64,000 bases of DNA from Legionella maceachernii (GTDB taxonomy: Bacteria > Pseudomonadota > Gammaproteobacteria > Legionellales > Legionellaceae), in contig NZ_FUXJ01000014.1 of assembly GCF_900167045.1 (NCBI RefSeq), positions 49,920-113,919 of the forward strand, given 5' to 3'. The number at the start of each line of letters is the position of its first letter. The stretch's first letter is position 1. The translations under genes and the position numbers were made by a program. Positions 1 through 8,878 of the stretch are shown here, one piece after another. The notes under the pieces were generated by a model. That model ran no database searches. It was not told the DNA's origin and saw only the letters and a program-made list of their open reading frames with translations.

Positions 1-463
1 AGATGACTGTCCTACTGAAGCTGAGGCCTTTCCTCCTTTTCCTCGACCAATGACAGATAGACCGGGTCTCGATTTCAGCTTCAGTGGCCTTAAAACCCAT
101 GCATTAACTGCATGGAGTGGCAGTGCTAAAAATGACGCAGCTAAAGCAGCAATTGCCAAAGCCTTTCAACAAGCAATAGTGGAGACTTTGCTGATTAAGT
201 GTAAGCGGGCATTAAAACAAACAGCATGCCGTCGGTTAGTCGTAGCAGGAGGCGTAGGGGCTAATCGCAGTTTACGTGTTGCCTTGCAGGCTTTAATGCA
301 GGAGTTAGGAGGGGAGGTTTATTTCCCCCGCCCCGAATATTGTACTGATAATGGGGCGATGGTTGCTTACGCGGGTTGCCTACATTTGTTACAAGGAGAA
401 AAAGATTTAAGTGCTGCGGTGGAGGTCAAAGCGCGCTGGCCTTTAACTAAGCACAGTTTGTGA
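1..463 (+). CDS. tsaD: tRNA N6-threonylcarbamoyladenosine transferase TsaD, C-terminal part
   Basis: The frame is open from the window edge (first full codon at 2), so the N-terminal half lies outside. The encoded part has the TsaD signatures [25 protein letters not shown] and [13 protein letters not shown]. TsaD is the ASKHA-fold enzyme that, with TsaB and TsaE, transfers the threonylcarbamoyl group to A37 of tRNAs reading ANN codons. The threonylcarbamoyl-AMP synthase for the same pathway is also in this window, at 19398-20354. The stop codon TGA at 461-463 directly abuts the stop of convergent plsY, leaving no intergenic space. An ATG at 50 is internal, not the start. Identification is confident although the gene is incomplete here. 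Confidence 0.95.
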   Translation, partial: DDCPTEAEAFPPFPRPMTDRPGLDFSFSGLKTHALTAWSGSAKNDAAKAAIAKAFQQAIVETLLIKCKRALKQTACRRLVVAGGVGANRSLRVALQALMQELGGEVYFPRPEYCTDNGAMVAYAGCLHLLQGEKDLSAAVEVKARWPLTKHSL

Positions 464-1318
464 TTATTTGTTTTCTTCTCCTTTAACTCGAGTTCCACCG
501 GCTTCAGTTCTTTTTTTTCTACGTTTGGGTTTTGATGGACGTTTTTCTTCGGCTTCAGTTGCAGGTGGTAATTCTTTTGGAGGTTCGCTTTCCTTAAGAA
601 TCGGGGCTAACTTTTCTTTCGCTTCATCAGGTGGCAATAACGTAGCCTCTTCTTCTTGTTCAATTTGGCTCTCTCGGATTGCTTCAGTGAGAGTCGCATT
701 GATTTCTTCATTGAGTGAGCTGCGATTAAATTTAATTTTAGGTTCCTCACCATCAATGAGGCGGGTGATATTGTTGCGATGTTTATAAAGGATGAATAAA
801 GCGATGAAAAAGAGAGGAGGGAAAATATCGAGCCGTCCTATCGTAAGGAGGGCGTATAAAGGGGCGAGTGCCATGGAGGCAATGGAAGCTAGCGATGAGT
901 AGCGAGTGAAGTTTGCAATCAATAACCATGTCGCAATCACCATAACGCCTAGAATAAAGTGTAGGCCGAGCAACGAACCAATGGCTGTGGCGACCCCTTT
1001 GCCCCCATGAAAGCCAAAAAAAACGGGGTACATATGCCCTAGAACGGTAGCTAAGCAGGTGAAGCTAACGGTGATGGGACTCACATCAAATGCTTTAGCC
1101 AGTAGGACAGGAAGTAATCCTTTTAGCATATCCGCAATTAATACTATGGCTGCATATTTTTTGCCCGCTAATCGCAGAACATTGGTAGCACCTGGATTTC
1201 GTGACCCAGAAATACGGGGATCGGGAAGGGAAAAAATACGACTGACAATTACGGCGGAGCAAATTGAACCAAATACGTAACCAAGGACCATAAAAAAAAT
1301 AAATGCCAGGGCTGCCAT
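464..1318 (-). CDS. plsY: glycerol-3-phosphate acyltransferase PlsY with long C-terminal tail
   Basis: PlsY is an inner-membrane enzyme that transfers acyl groups from acyl-phosphate to glycerol-3-phosphate, the first step of phospholipid synthesis. Visible family motifs are GSICSAVIV near the N-terminus, SGSRNPGATNVLR (glycerol-phosphate binding loop) and GHMYPVFFGFHGGKGVAT, among several hydrophobic helices. The start is supported by AGGAGG at 1325-1330, six bases before ATG. The protein is 284 residues, whereas the family is usually near 200. The excess is a hydrophilic tail from about residue 195, rich in Glu, Lys and Pro and ending in a strongly basic stretch. Being next to tsaD is common in gammaproteobacteria. 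The core assignment is secure; the tail has no function I recognise. Confidence 0.95.
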   Translation of the reverse strand: MAALAFIFFMVLGYVFGSICSAVIVSRIFSLPDPRISGSRNPGATNVLRLAGKKYAAIVLIADMLKGLLPVLLAKAFDVSPITVSFTCLATVLGHMYPVFFGFHGGKGVATAIGSLLGLHFILGVMVIATWLLIANFTRYSSLASIASMALAPLYALLTIGRLDIFPPLFFIALFILYKHRNNITRLIDGEEPKIKFNRSSLNEEINATLTEAIRESQIEQEEEATLLPPDEAKEKLAPILKESEPPKELPPATEAEEKRPSKPKRRKKRTEAGGTRVKGEENK

Positions 1319-1439
1319 TGTATGCCTCCTACTACAGGAAAGATCTCAACTTAATCTTTTTTAATTCCCTTGTTCGGGTCCTGTTTAAGTTCAGAATGAA
1401 AATCTATTATTAAGCAAAGCGAGTTGGAAGTGAAGAGGA

Positions 1440-2570
1440 TTAATCGGGCAAAAACATCGCTTGCAAATTATTAGTATAGCGCCGACCTAGAGAAGTAACT
1501 TGCCAAAAATCATTATTTAAGGTGATAAGGCCTCTTTTTGCTGCTTTTTTCAGTAAAGGGCTTAAAATATGTCCTTGCAGGCCAGTCCTTTCAGTGAATA
1601 AAGAATGAGGAATAGCTTGCTCTAAACGGCTTGTATTCAACATGAATTCAAAAACTAGTGAATCGGCGTTCACTTGTTCCTTTGCGGCAAGAAATGGTTT
1701 TGCGGGGTTTAAATAATCAGTCGGTTGACGCTGTTTCCTTGTGCGAAAAACTTGCCCATCCACCGTTATTTTTCCATGTGCGCCTGCACCAATGCCGTAA
1801 TAATCCCCAAAAAGCCAATAATTGAGGTTATGACGAGCAACTTGTTCAGTTTTACAGAAGGCAGAGATTTCGTAGCGTTGATAGCCATTTGTTGCTAAGC
1901 ACGCTAGGCCTTGCTCCTCGAGCAGAAAAGCCTCATCCTCAGTAGGTAGAGACGGAGGACTTTTATAGAAAAGGGTATTCGGTTCAATGGTTAATTGATA
2001 CCAAGATAGATGCTCTGGCCTATGAGCTAAAGCTATATTTAAATCTTCAAGTCCCTGGTCGACTGATTGCCCGGGCAATCCATGCATAATGTCAATATTG
2101 AGATTGTTAAAACCGGCATAACGAGCTGCCTCAATTGCCTTATGAGCTTGTTTATCGTCATGAATACGCCCAAGCGCTTTTAAATGCAGAGGATTAAAGC
2201 TCTGAACTCCTAAAGAGAGTCGATTAATTCCCAATTGACGATAGTCAGTAAAGCGCTGCTGTTCCACAGTGCCTGGATTCGCTTCCAGAGTAATCTCAAT
2301 GTCTTTAGCAAAGGGAACAAGTTTCTGCAATTGAGCAAATAAAAGAGCATAAGTTTCTGCGGATAATAAGCTAGGTGTGCCTCCACCGATGAAAATACTC
2401 TGAATTTCGCGTGTAGGGAAATGAGTTAAATCGGCTTTAAAATCAGCGAGTAAAGCGCTGAGGTATTGCTTTTCGGGTAAACTTTCCGGACTTTTATGAG
2501 AATTAAAGTCACAGTAAGGACATTTACGAAGACACCAAGGAATATGGATATACAAAGAGGTTGGTAACAT
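1440..2570 (-). CDS. hemW: radical SAM heme chaperone HemW
   Basis: This is a 376-residue radical SAM protein of the HemN/HemW family. The 4Fe-4S/SAM motif is CxxxCxxC at C13, C17 and C20, followed by FIGGGTPSLL, the SAM-contacting loop. The HNLNYW sequence in the C-terminal half matches the HNxxYW heme-binding motif typical of HemW, and the long N-terminal arm of true HemN coproporphyrinogen dehydrogenase is absent. HemW is therefore the better name, although such genes are often annotated as oxygen-independent coproporphyrinogen oxidase-like. HemW binds heme and is thought to insert it into respiratory enzymes. The gene is transcribed away from divergent nudE. Confidence is high for the family and good for the HemW subgroup. 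Confidence 0.93.
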   Translation of the reverse strand: MLPTSLYIHIPWCLRKCPYCDFNSHKSPESLPEKQYLSALLADFKADLTHFPTREIQSIFIGGGTPSLLSAETYALLFAQLQKLVPFAKDIEITLEANPGTVEQQRFTDYRQLGINRLSLGVQSFNPLHLKALGRIHDDKQAHKAIEAARYAGFNNLNIDIMHGLPGQSVDQGLEDLNIALAHRPEHLSWYQLTIEPNTLFYKSPPSLPTEDEAFLLEEQGLACLATNGYQRYEISAFCKTEQVARHNLNYWLFGDYYGIGAGAHGKITVDGQVFRTRKQRQPTDYLNPAKPFLAAKEQVNADSLVFEFMLNTSRLEQAIPHSLFTERTGLQGHILSPLLKKAAKRGLITLNNDFWQVTSLGRRYTNNLQAMFLPD

Positions 2571-2663
2571 TATTTAAATCGTACTGGCTTGTTCAGGAGG
2601 GCAATAGTATCATAGTTTGTTTTGGACTACCGAGTCGCTTATTTTGGAAAGGTAATCATCAGG

Positions 2664-3218
2664 ATGCGAGAAAAACCGGTTTGTACTCATAGAACAGTCG
2701 TTGCCAAGTCAAGATTATTTACTGTCGAAGAAATGCATCTTCGTTTTGCAAATGGTGCTCAGCGTTGTTTTGAGCGAATTCGTAGCCATGGTCATGGGGC
2801 AGTATTAATTGTTGCCCTGACGGCGGGTGAGTCGCTGCTGCTTGCACGCGAGTATGCCGCCGGAACGGACACCTACGAACTCAGTTTTCCAAAAGGGTTA
2901 ATTGAAAAAGGTGAATCTTTATTTGAAGCCGCTAATCGTGAGTTGCGTGAAGAAGTCGGTTTTGCTGCGAAAAAATTAGACTGGTTGAAAACAATGACTT
3001 TAGCTCCTGCTTATTTTGGTGCAAAGATCGATTTAGTCGTTGCCAGAGATTTATACCCTTCGCCTCTTCCTGGAGATGAGCCTGAGCCTCCTGAAGTCAT
3101 CGAGTGGCCTTTAAGTGCTTATAATGAGTTATTGGTGCGTCCAGATTTTTCTGAAGCGCGCAGCATTGCTGCGCTTTTAATGGTAAAACAATGGTTAGAA
3201 AGAGGAAGTGAACAATGA
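2664..3218 (+). CDS. nudE: ADP compounds hydrolase NudE (Nudix)
   Basis: A Nudix hydrolase of 184 residues that resembles E. coli NudE (186 residues) along its length. The Nudix box is complete at residues 78-100: G78, E84, R92-E93, E96-E97 and G99 fit GX5EX7REUXEEXGU. NudE hydrolyses ADP-ribose, NADH and related dinucleotides in the cytoplasm. I chose ATG 2664 because it gives the length and N-terminus expected from E. coli; a TTG at 2622 in the same frame would add 14 residues and is less likely. The gene overlaps mdh by four bases (ATGA), so the two are probably co-transcribed and translationally coupled. Confidence 0.9.
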   Translation: MREKPVCTHRTVVAKSRLFTVEEMHLRFANGAQRCFERIRSHGHGAVLIVALTAGESLLLAREYAAGTDTYELSFPKGLIEKGESLFEAANRELREEVGFAAKKLDWLKTMTLAPAYFGAKIDLVVARDLYPSPLPGDEPEPPEVIEWPLSAYNELLVRPDFSEARSIAALLMVKQWLERGSEQ

Positions 3219-4204
3219 ATAAACGAGTTAGAATCGCCGTCACTGGCGCTGCCGGGCAAATTGGATATGCTTTATTATTCAGAATTGCATCAGGACAAAT
3301 GTTCGGTCCAAATACGGATATTGAGTTGCACCTGCTTGAGTTAGAACAAGCTTTGCCAGCGCTTGAAGGGGTCGCAATGGAGTTAGAAGACTGCGCCTTC
3401 CCACTATTGAAAAACATTGTTTGTACTTCTGAGTTAAAACAGGCAATGGATGGCATAAACTGGGCCTTATTGGTCGGTTCCGTACCTCGTAAACAAGGCA
3501 TGGAGCGCTCTGATTTGCTGCAAATTAATGGCGGAATTTTCACTAAACAAGGGAAAGCGATTAATGACTACGCGGCTCAAGATGTTCGTGTCTTCGTAGT
3601 AGGAAATCCCTGCAACACAAATTGCTTAATTGCTAAACATCATGCCAGAGATATACCGGATGATCGATTTTATGCAATGACTACTCTGGATGAGCTACGA
3701 GCGCGTGCTCAGCTTGCAAACAAAGCGGGTGTTGATGTAACAGGAGTGACCCAAATGACCATTTGGGGGAATCACTCTTCGACACAATACCCTGATTTTT
3801 ACAATGCTAAAATCAATGGTTTTCCGGCAGCAACGGTCATTGAAGATGAAGAATGGTTAAAGAACACTTTCGTTTCCACAATACAACAACGAGGTGCTGC
3901 AATCATTAAAGCCCGTGGTGCTTCATCTGCGGCCTCGGCTGCGAATGCCGCCATTCATGGCGTTCGCTGCTTAACCAATGATACGCCATCAATGGAGTCT
4001 TTCTCCGTTTGCCGCAGCTCTCAAGGGGAGTATGGGGTGGATGAAGGCTTAATTTTCTCGTTCCCTTGTCGTCGTGAACACAATGACGTGCATGTGGTGG
4101 AAAATTTGAAATTCAATGAATATAGCCAAGCGAAATTCAATGAAACGTTAAATGAGCTTCGCCAAGAACGAGACGCTGTTAAAGAATTAGGCTTGCTTGA
4201 TTAA
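3215..4204 (+). CDS. mdh: malate dehydrogenase
   Basis: A 329-residue NAD-dependent malate dehydrogenase that oxidises malate to oxaloacetate in the TCA cycle. The nucleotide-binding loop TGAAGQIGY is at residues 10-18, the substrate-loop arginines are in [11 protein letters not shown] (about 90-100), NPCNTN follows at 131-136, and the catalytic histidine is H187 in [12 protein letters not shown]. This sequence pattern and length belong to the cytosolic-type, 326-330 residue MDH group rather than the 312-residue E. coli type. The start ATG overlaps the nudE stop as ATGA. A hairpin just after the stop probably ends the transcript. Confidence 0.97.
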   Translation: MNKRVRIAVTGAAGQIGYALLFRIASGQMFGPNTDIELHLLELEQALPALEGVAMELEDCAFPLLKNIVCTSELKQAMDGINWALLVGSVPRKQGMERSDLLQINGGIFTKQGKAINDYAAQDVRVFVVGNPCNTNCLIAKHHARDIPDDRFYAMTTLDELRARAQLANKAGVDVTGVTQMTIWGNHSSTQYPDFYNAKINGFPAATVIEDEEWLKNTFVSTIQQRGAAIIKARGASSAASAANAAIHGVRCLTNDTPSMESFSVCRSSQGEYGVDEGLIFSFPCRREHNDVHVVENLKFNEYSQAKFNETLNELRQERDAVKELGLLD

Positions 4205-4221
4205 TCTTTCCAGTAAATTAA

Positions 4222-4248
4222 AAAGGGGCAGAGAAGGTTTGCCCCTTT
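4222..4248 (+). terminator. hairpin after mdh, probable terminator
   Basis: A perfect 9-bp stem (AAAGGGGCA at 4222-4230 with TGCCCCTTT at 4240-4248) encloses a 9-base loop, 18 bases after the mdh stop. The 3' arm ends in TTT but no longer T-run follows, so it is a modest intrinsic terminator candidate. Confidence 0.6.
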
Positions 4249-4341
4249 GAATTCTTCTAAACACACATCGACTCTTCTCGATGAGGTCCAATAGCTTGTC
4301 CATGGAACGTTGGTTAAGGCGTTAAGGGTCTGACTTTTGAT

Positions 4342-4371
4342 TTGACAAAACAGGGACTCCTCTTCTACAGT
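4342..4371 (+). promoter_or_regulatory. sigma-70 type promoter for the small secreted protein gene
   Basis: A consensus -35 hexamer TTGACA (4342-4347) is followed after 18 bases by TACAGT (4366-4371), a 4/6 match to TATAAT. It would leave a leader of about 90 bases before ATG 4470. The -35 is perfect and the -10 weak; no start has been mapped. Confidence 0.45.
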
Positions 4372-4469
4372 TTTATTGTTTGCTATTTAAACATTGAGGA
4401 AAATTTTTATCTAATGGATTAATCCATATAAAAATAACCTATTGCTTATGGAACTATAAGGAGATAGTC

Positions 4470-4691
4470 ATGAAAACAATCAAAACATTATTCACTGTTG
4501 CCGTTTTAGGTATAGCTAGTGTAGGTGCAGCAAATGCAGCTTGGATGTGCTCAGTTTCTGATGCTAAACAGTTGACATTTACGGGGACCGGCGGGGATCG
4601 TGCAAGTGCACTGGCTAGTGCAATGGCTGCTTGCTCAAAAGGTTCAACTTATGCGAAAAATTGCGTAGTGCAAAACTGCTCTCAGCAATAA
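4470..4691 (+). CDS. small secreted four-cysteine protein
   Basis: A 73-residue protein preceded by a good ribosome site (AAGGAG at 4458-4463). It has a Lys start, a hydrophobic core and an ANA-A cleavage site near residue 23, so it is probably exported by Sec to the periplasm or outside. The mature part of about 50 residues has four cysteines (C27, C55, C65, C70), which could form two disulfides, a TGTGGDRA segment and an Ala/Ser-rich helix. I have seen similar short secreted proteins of unknown function (W-x-C start, TGxGxxRAxA middle, NCxxxxC end) but cannot name a role. It lies between mdh and the metal-efflux operon with its own promoter, so involvement in metal handling is only a guess. 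Confidence 0.75.
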   Translation: MKTIKTLFTVAVLGIASVGAANAAWMCSVSDAKQLTFTGTGGDRASALASAMAACSKGSTYAKNCVVQNCSQQ

Positions 4692-4703
4692 CTCCTTAGA
4701 TCT

Positions 4704-4742
4704 TGGGTAAGGGAATAATGACAATAAAAAACCCCTTACCCA
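4704..4742. terminator. inverted repeat between convergent genes, possible two-way terminator
   Basis: A 10-bp stem (4704-4713 with 4733-4742, TGGGTAAGGG against its complement) spans a 19-base A/T-rich loop. It sits 12 bases past the stop of the small secreted gene and six bases past the stop of the minus-strand efflux operon. Long loop and no proper T-run make it a weak intrinsic terminator for either direction. Confidence 0.4.
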
Positions 4743-4748
4743 TGATGA

Positions 4749-5606
4749 TCAACCGACAGCAGCATAATAACTAAAAGGAACGAACAGTTCTTTCCCATTG
4801 ATCTTAACTTGTGCAAAAAGTTTAATTGCTCCGGCTTTTTGCGGCTCAATATGAAAGTTAAGCTCAGGACCCCCTCTATCTGCTGCTTGCGAAGGTTCGA
4901 TTCCCATCGGATGAACGTGCACTACGGTGTTAAAATCGTCACTAAAGCCAACTATGTGAGCATAAGCCCCCATGATGGGTTCCAAATTGTGCACCGGATT
5001 TCCTTGAGCATCACTGATCTCAATTTTACCCATTGCTGCTTTGCCTAGTTCGAGCTTAGGCTTATCAAAAGACAATTTAAATTTATACCCATCAACAACT
5101 GTTTCAGTGGTAATGCGTGGAATGATTTGAGCAAAATGAGACTTCGCTTTGTATAAATCAGCAATAACATATTCTTGTTGCATGGTGTTGATAGGCACAA
5201 GGTCAGCCCAAATACGATAATTAGCGTCCTTTTTATTGGGTTTCCAAGAAAATTGATATACACCAGGCTCATCGGTTGGAACAGGATGGACATGACTGTA
5301 ATCACTGAGACTATCATCAATAATGAGCATGTGGATTTTCTGAGTGTGTACTTCGCTAAGATCTTGCAAGGAGATGGGTTTATTGGTCTTAATTTCAGTT
5401 AATTTCACAAAAACCAAGTTTTTCCCCCGTCCACTCACTATTCTTTCCACGGACAGCTTAATGATAGCTGGGCTCTTTTTTTCAGTCATTGCCGTAGGAT
5501 GATGCATTCCATGGGTATGAGCCAGGCTAAGTGGCAGATAAAGTGAACTTAAAAGAAAAATACTTGTTTGAAGGAAGGATTTAGCTAACATTTGCAAATT
5601 TATCAC
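4749..5606 (-). CDS. His-rich periplasmic protein ending the metal-efflux operon
   Basis: A protein of about 285 residues with an N-terminal signal peptide (hydrophobic run ending LSLAHTHG), so the mature protein starts with a His-rich segment HTHGMHH. Further His clusters are DYSHVHP and VVHVHPMG. These HVHP-type segments resemble YtkA/FixH-like extracytoplasmic domains often found beside copper and heavy-metal efflux genes; two such beta domains seem present. It overlaps the end of helA and is last in the operon, so a periplasmic metal-binding role is a reasonable inference, not shown. The GTG at 5606 has GGAG nine bases upstream and is chosen; ATG 5591 also begins the signal peptide but lacks a visible ribosome site. 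Confidence 0.7.
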   Translation of the reverse strand: MINLQMLAKSFLQTSIFLLSSLYLPLSLAHTHGMHHPTAMTEKKSPAIIKLSVERIVSGRGKNLVFVKLTEIKTNKPISLQDLSEVHTQKIHMLIIDDSLSDYSHVHPVPTDEPGVYQFSWKPNKKDANYRIWADLVPINTMQQEYVIADLYKAKSHFAQIIPRITTETVVDGYKFKLSFDKPKLELGKAAMGKIEISDAQGNPVHNLEPIMGAYAHIVGFSDDFNTVVHVHPMGIEPSQAADRGGPELNFHIEPQKAGAIKLFAQVKINGKELFVPFSYYAAVG

Positions 5607-8600
5607 TGTGTTCTTCTCCCGATTGGTGAGCCATCCGTTTTTCTCGACGTCTCTCCATTGCATTATAGAGTGTTGGTACAACAATCATATTCAAGAGGGT
5701 TGATGTAAAAAGCCCACCTAGTAAAACCTGCGCTAAAGGTCTTTCTAACTCTTTACCCACCGGTGAACCCCACAGCAGCGGGATTAAACCTAAAGCAGCG
5801 GTCGCCGCAGTCATTAAAACAGGAACAAGTCGGTCAAGTGTTCCTTGAATCACGATGTCTTGTAGCGGTTTGCCTTCTGCTTTCAATTGATTGTAGTGAC
5901 TGACCAAAATAATACCATTTCGAGCAGCAATTCCAAAGAGGGTAATAAAACCAATCATCGCAGCCACACTCATTTCACCACTCGTAAAATAAAGGGATAA
6001 AACACCACCAATTAAGGCTAAAGGTAAATTGCATAAGACTAAAAGGGCTTCTCTTACTTGTCCAAAGGCCTTATGCAATAGAAGCAGCATGGCGACAACC
6101 GCTAAAATACCTAAAAACAAAATGGTTTGTGTTGCTTGTTGCTGACTTTTGAATTGCCCACCGTATTGAATAAAATAACCGTTAGGGAGTTGAATTTGAT
6201 TCTTAATCTTTTCTTGAACTTCACGGATGACGCTTCCTAAATCACGCCTTTCCACGTTAAAACCTACTGAAATCATGCGTTGCGTGTTTTCGCGACTAAT
6301 CGAAAAGGGTTGTTCTTCTTCAACAATTTGTGCGACTGCACGCAAAGGGATTTTATCACCATTCTCTATCCCTGCTCCGTGGGCATCGATTAGCATGTCT
6401 TGTACTGCTCTGACCGTGTCTCGTCCGGATTCAGCCATACGAACGTAAAGATCAAAGCTCCGCTGTCCTTCCAAGACGCTAGAAACACGGACCCCATTCA
6501 GTAGGGTTTGTACATCTTCAGAAATTTGGCCGACATTGATGCCATAGCGGGCTGCTTTTTCACGATCAATTTTAATGATCAATTGAGGGACATTGATTTG
6601 CTGCTCTTTATTAATATCGACAACACCTGGAATGGTTTTTAGCAAGGATTCCACTGATACGCCTAATTGATTAAGCGTTTGTAGATTGTCACCAAAAATT
6701 TTGATGGCAATTTGGGAGCGCACGCCAGAGAGGACCTCATCCATGCGATGGGCGATAAATTGACCAATATTGAAAACGGCACCAGGAATATTGGCTAAGT
6801 CTTGACGAATCCGCCTAATTAATTCGGCTGAGCTCACGCTTTTATCTTTATCAAAATTAAGATTAACATCGAATTCACTCACATTGGGAGGTAGAGCATC
6901 TTCATCAATAGCACTGCGCCCGGCCCGCTGAGAAATAGAAATCACTTGTGGGTATTTGAGGAGTTGTTTGCGAACTTGTTGGCCAATCCGCATGGATTCA
7001 TCGAGCGATGTGCCAGGGAGGGTGGCCATGGCAATAATAAAATTCCCTTCATGAAATTCTGGAAGAAAGGCTGTCCCAAAAAAAGGTATAAAGGCGAGCG
7101 CAAGCACAAATCCTAAACCAGAAAGGCTAATTACTGACCAAAGGTGATTAAGAGCCCAATTTAAAATACGCTGAAAACGCGCTTTAAGCGCTCTGGAAAA
7201 ACGTGTTTCTCTTTCGGTGGAACTGGCTTCAGGGTTTTCTGTCATTTGTGCAATTCGTTCTTCTTTGGTCATCGGATGCAAAATGACTTGTCGCTCGTTT
7301 TGTTTTTCCCGACGATTGACTAAAAGCAGGTAGCACAGGGCAGGAACCATAGTAATGGAAACGACAAGAGAGCCAATGACGGATGCAATATACGCTACAG
7401 CTAAAGGGCTAAAAATTCGTTCTGCAATGCCTGAAAGGAAAAAAATGGGGAGAAACACTAGGCTAATAATCAGCGTGGCATAAATTACCGAATTTCTAAT
7501 TTCAAGAATTGAATCAAAAACCACTGCAATAGCGGGTTGAGGCGAAATGGATAAGCGATTTAAATGTAAGCGTCGCAGGACATTTTCCACGGTGATAATG
7601 CCATCATCGACCACTTCACCAATGGCGATGGCAATTCCACCAAGCGTCATGGCATTGATCCCAAAACCAAAAAGATACAACACTAAAATTCCAAGAATAA
7701 ACGAAACAGGCATTGCCATGAAGGTAATGAATGAAGCACGAATGTTCATTAAAAAAATAAATAGCACTAAGATCACAATGAGCGCACCTTCCAACAGCGC
7801 CCAACTTAGATTTTTTATGGCTGATTCAATGAAGTTAGCTTGGCGAAACACATTTGTGTACAATTTTACACCAGATGGAAGTGAAGCTTTGATTTCATCT
7901 AATGCTTCTTGAACCTTAGACGTGGTGGCTAAGGTATCCGCACCGTACGTTTTAGAAATGGTACCAATAACCGCATGGTCAAGATTATAAGCAGCATCAC
8001 CGCGTTTTATTTCACCACCGAAAGCCACAGTAGCAACATTGTCGATGGTAATAGGAATGCCTTTGCGTGTGGTAATAATCGTTTGCCTGATGTCTCCTAG
8101 TGTTTTTACTCGGCCAATTGCACCCACGATGAGTTCTGTTCCCGATTTTTGTAAAAAAGCGCCGGGGACATTGCGATTTGAATTGGCTAAGGCTTGGTTC
8201 ACTTCTTCTACGCTGATTCGATAAGCAAGCATGCGAGCGGGATCCAAGCGCACTTGATATTGCTTTACTTCACCTCCTAGTGAAACCACAGAAGCAACAC
8301 CCCCCAACGCAAGAATTCGTGGGCGAATAACCCAGTCGGAGATGGTGCGCAGTTCTTCCGGAGATACAGTGTTACTGACCAGCGCATATTTCATAAGCCA
8401 ACCCACGACCGAAATAACCGGCAGCATTACTGGGTTTGCACCCGAAGGTAATTGTCCCATCACTTGTTGGATACGCTCGTTAATTAACTGCCTATCGCGA
8501 TAGATGTCTGTTTTATCCGCAAAAACCACTGTAATCGTGGACAGCCCCACTGCAGTTTTAGAGCGCACCCGCGTGACACCAGGAGTACCATTAATCGCGC

Positions 8601-8811
8601 TCTCTAAAGGGTAGGTAATGAGGGCTTCCACTTCCTGCGGAGCTAACCCAGACGCTTGAGTTTGTATAGTGACTTGTGGGGGGGCGAATTCAGGAAATAC
8701 ATCCACAGGCATTTTCGTTAGGGTATAGCCGCCATAAAGACATACGGCAATGGTGATCGCCAAGATGAGGAGACGGTTTTTTAACGACCAACTAATTAAG
8801 TATTGAAACAT
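5581..8811 (-). CDS. helA: heavy-metal efflux RND transporter, HelA/CzcA/CusA family
   Basis: A 1076-residue inner-membrane proton antiporter of the HME-RND family. It has the usual two halves: transmembrane segment 1 (residues 9-30), a large periplasmic loop with PLESAINGTPGV and RILALGGV, and a helix bundle with GIAIAIGEVVDDGIITVENV. In this proton-relay helix two adjacent acids, D402 and D403, and E409 are visible; the family subtype cannot be assigned safely from that alone. A charged cytoplasmic insert (about 510-555) separates the halves. With HelB and HelC it should expel a metal cation across both membranes. ATG 8811 is chosen because AAGGA lies about ten bases upstream and it begins exactly at the family N-terminus (MFQYLI); the in-frame upstream ATG at 8850 adds 13 atypical residues. 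Substrate is inferred as copper from the adjoining CopA. Confidence 0.93.
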   Translation of the reverse strand: MFQYLISWSLKNRLLILAITIAVCLYGGYTLTKMPVDVFPEFAPPQVTIQTQASGLAPQEVEALITYPLESAINGTPGVTRVRSKTAVGLSTITVVFADKTDIYRDRQLINERIQQVMGQLPSGANPVMLPVISVVGWLMKYALVSNTVSPEELRTISDWVIRPRILALGGVASVVSLGGEVKQYQVRLDPARMLAYRISVEEVNQALANSNRNVPGAFLQKSGTELIVGAIGRVKTLGDIRQTIITTRKGIPITIDNVATVAFGGEIKRGDAAYNLDHAVIGTISKTYGADTLATTSKVQEALDEIKASLPSGVKLYTNVFRQANFIESAIKNLSWALLEGALIVILVLFIFLMNIRASFITFMAMPVSFILGILVLYLFGFGINAMTLGGIAIAIGEVVDDGIITVENVLRRLHLNRLSISPQPAIAVVFDSILEIRNSVIYATLIISLVFLPIFFLSGIAERIFSPLAVAYIASVIGSLVVSITMVPALCYLLLVNRREKQNERQVILHPMTKEERIAQMTENPEASSTERETRFSRALKARFQRILNWALNHLWSVISLSGLGFVLALAFIPFFGTAFLPEFHEGNFIIAMATLPGTSLDESMRIGQQVRKQLLKYPQVISISQRAGRSAIDEDALPPNVSEFDVNLNFDKDKSVSSAELIRRIRQDLANIPGAVFNIGQFIAHRMDEVLSGVRSQIAIKIFGDNLQTLNQLGVSVESLLKTIPGVVDINKEQQINVPQLIIKIDREKAARYGINVGQISEDVQTLLNGVRVSSVLEGQRSFDLYVRMAESGRDTVRAVQDMLIDAHGAGIENGDKIPLRAVAQIVEEEQPFSISRENTQRMISVGFNVERRDLGSVIREVQEKIKNQIQLPNGYFIQYGGQFKSQQQATQTILFLGILAVVAMLLLLHKAFGQVREALLVLCNLPLALIGGVLSLYFTSGEMSVAAMIGFITLFGIAARNGIILVSHYNQLKAEGKPLQDIVIQGTLDRLVPVLMTAATAALGLIPLLWGSPVGKELERPLAQVLLGGLFTSTLLNMIVVPTLYNAMERRREKRMAHQSGEEHSDKFANVS

Positions 8812-8878
8812 CTTAATCGATCCTTTCCGAGAGGGTCCCCGTGGGGCCATTTTTTATTGAGAGCCTCTGTATTTTTTA

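Noticed and set aside
468..788. 106-codon plus-strand frame over plsY
   Set aside because: Mirror of plsY, which has motifs and a ribosome site; this frame covers only its charged tail.
7547..7912. 121-codon plus-strand frame inside helA
   Set aside because: Antisense to a highly conserved RND transporter; no ribosome site or family motif.
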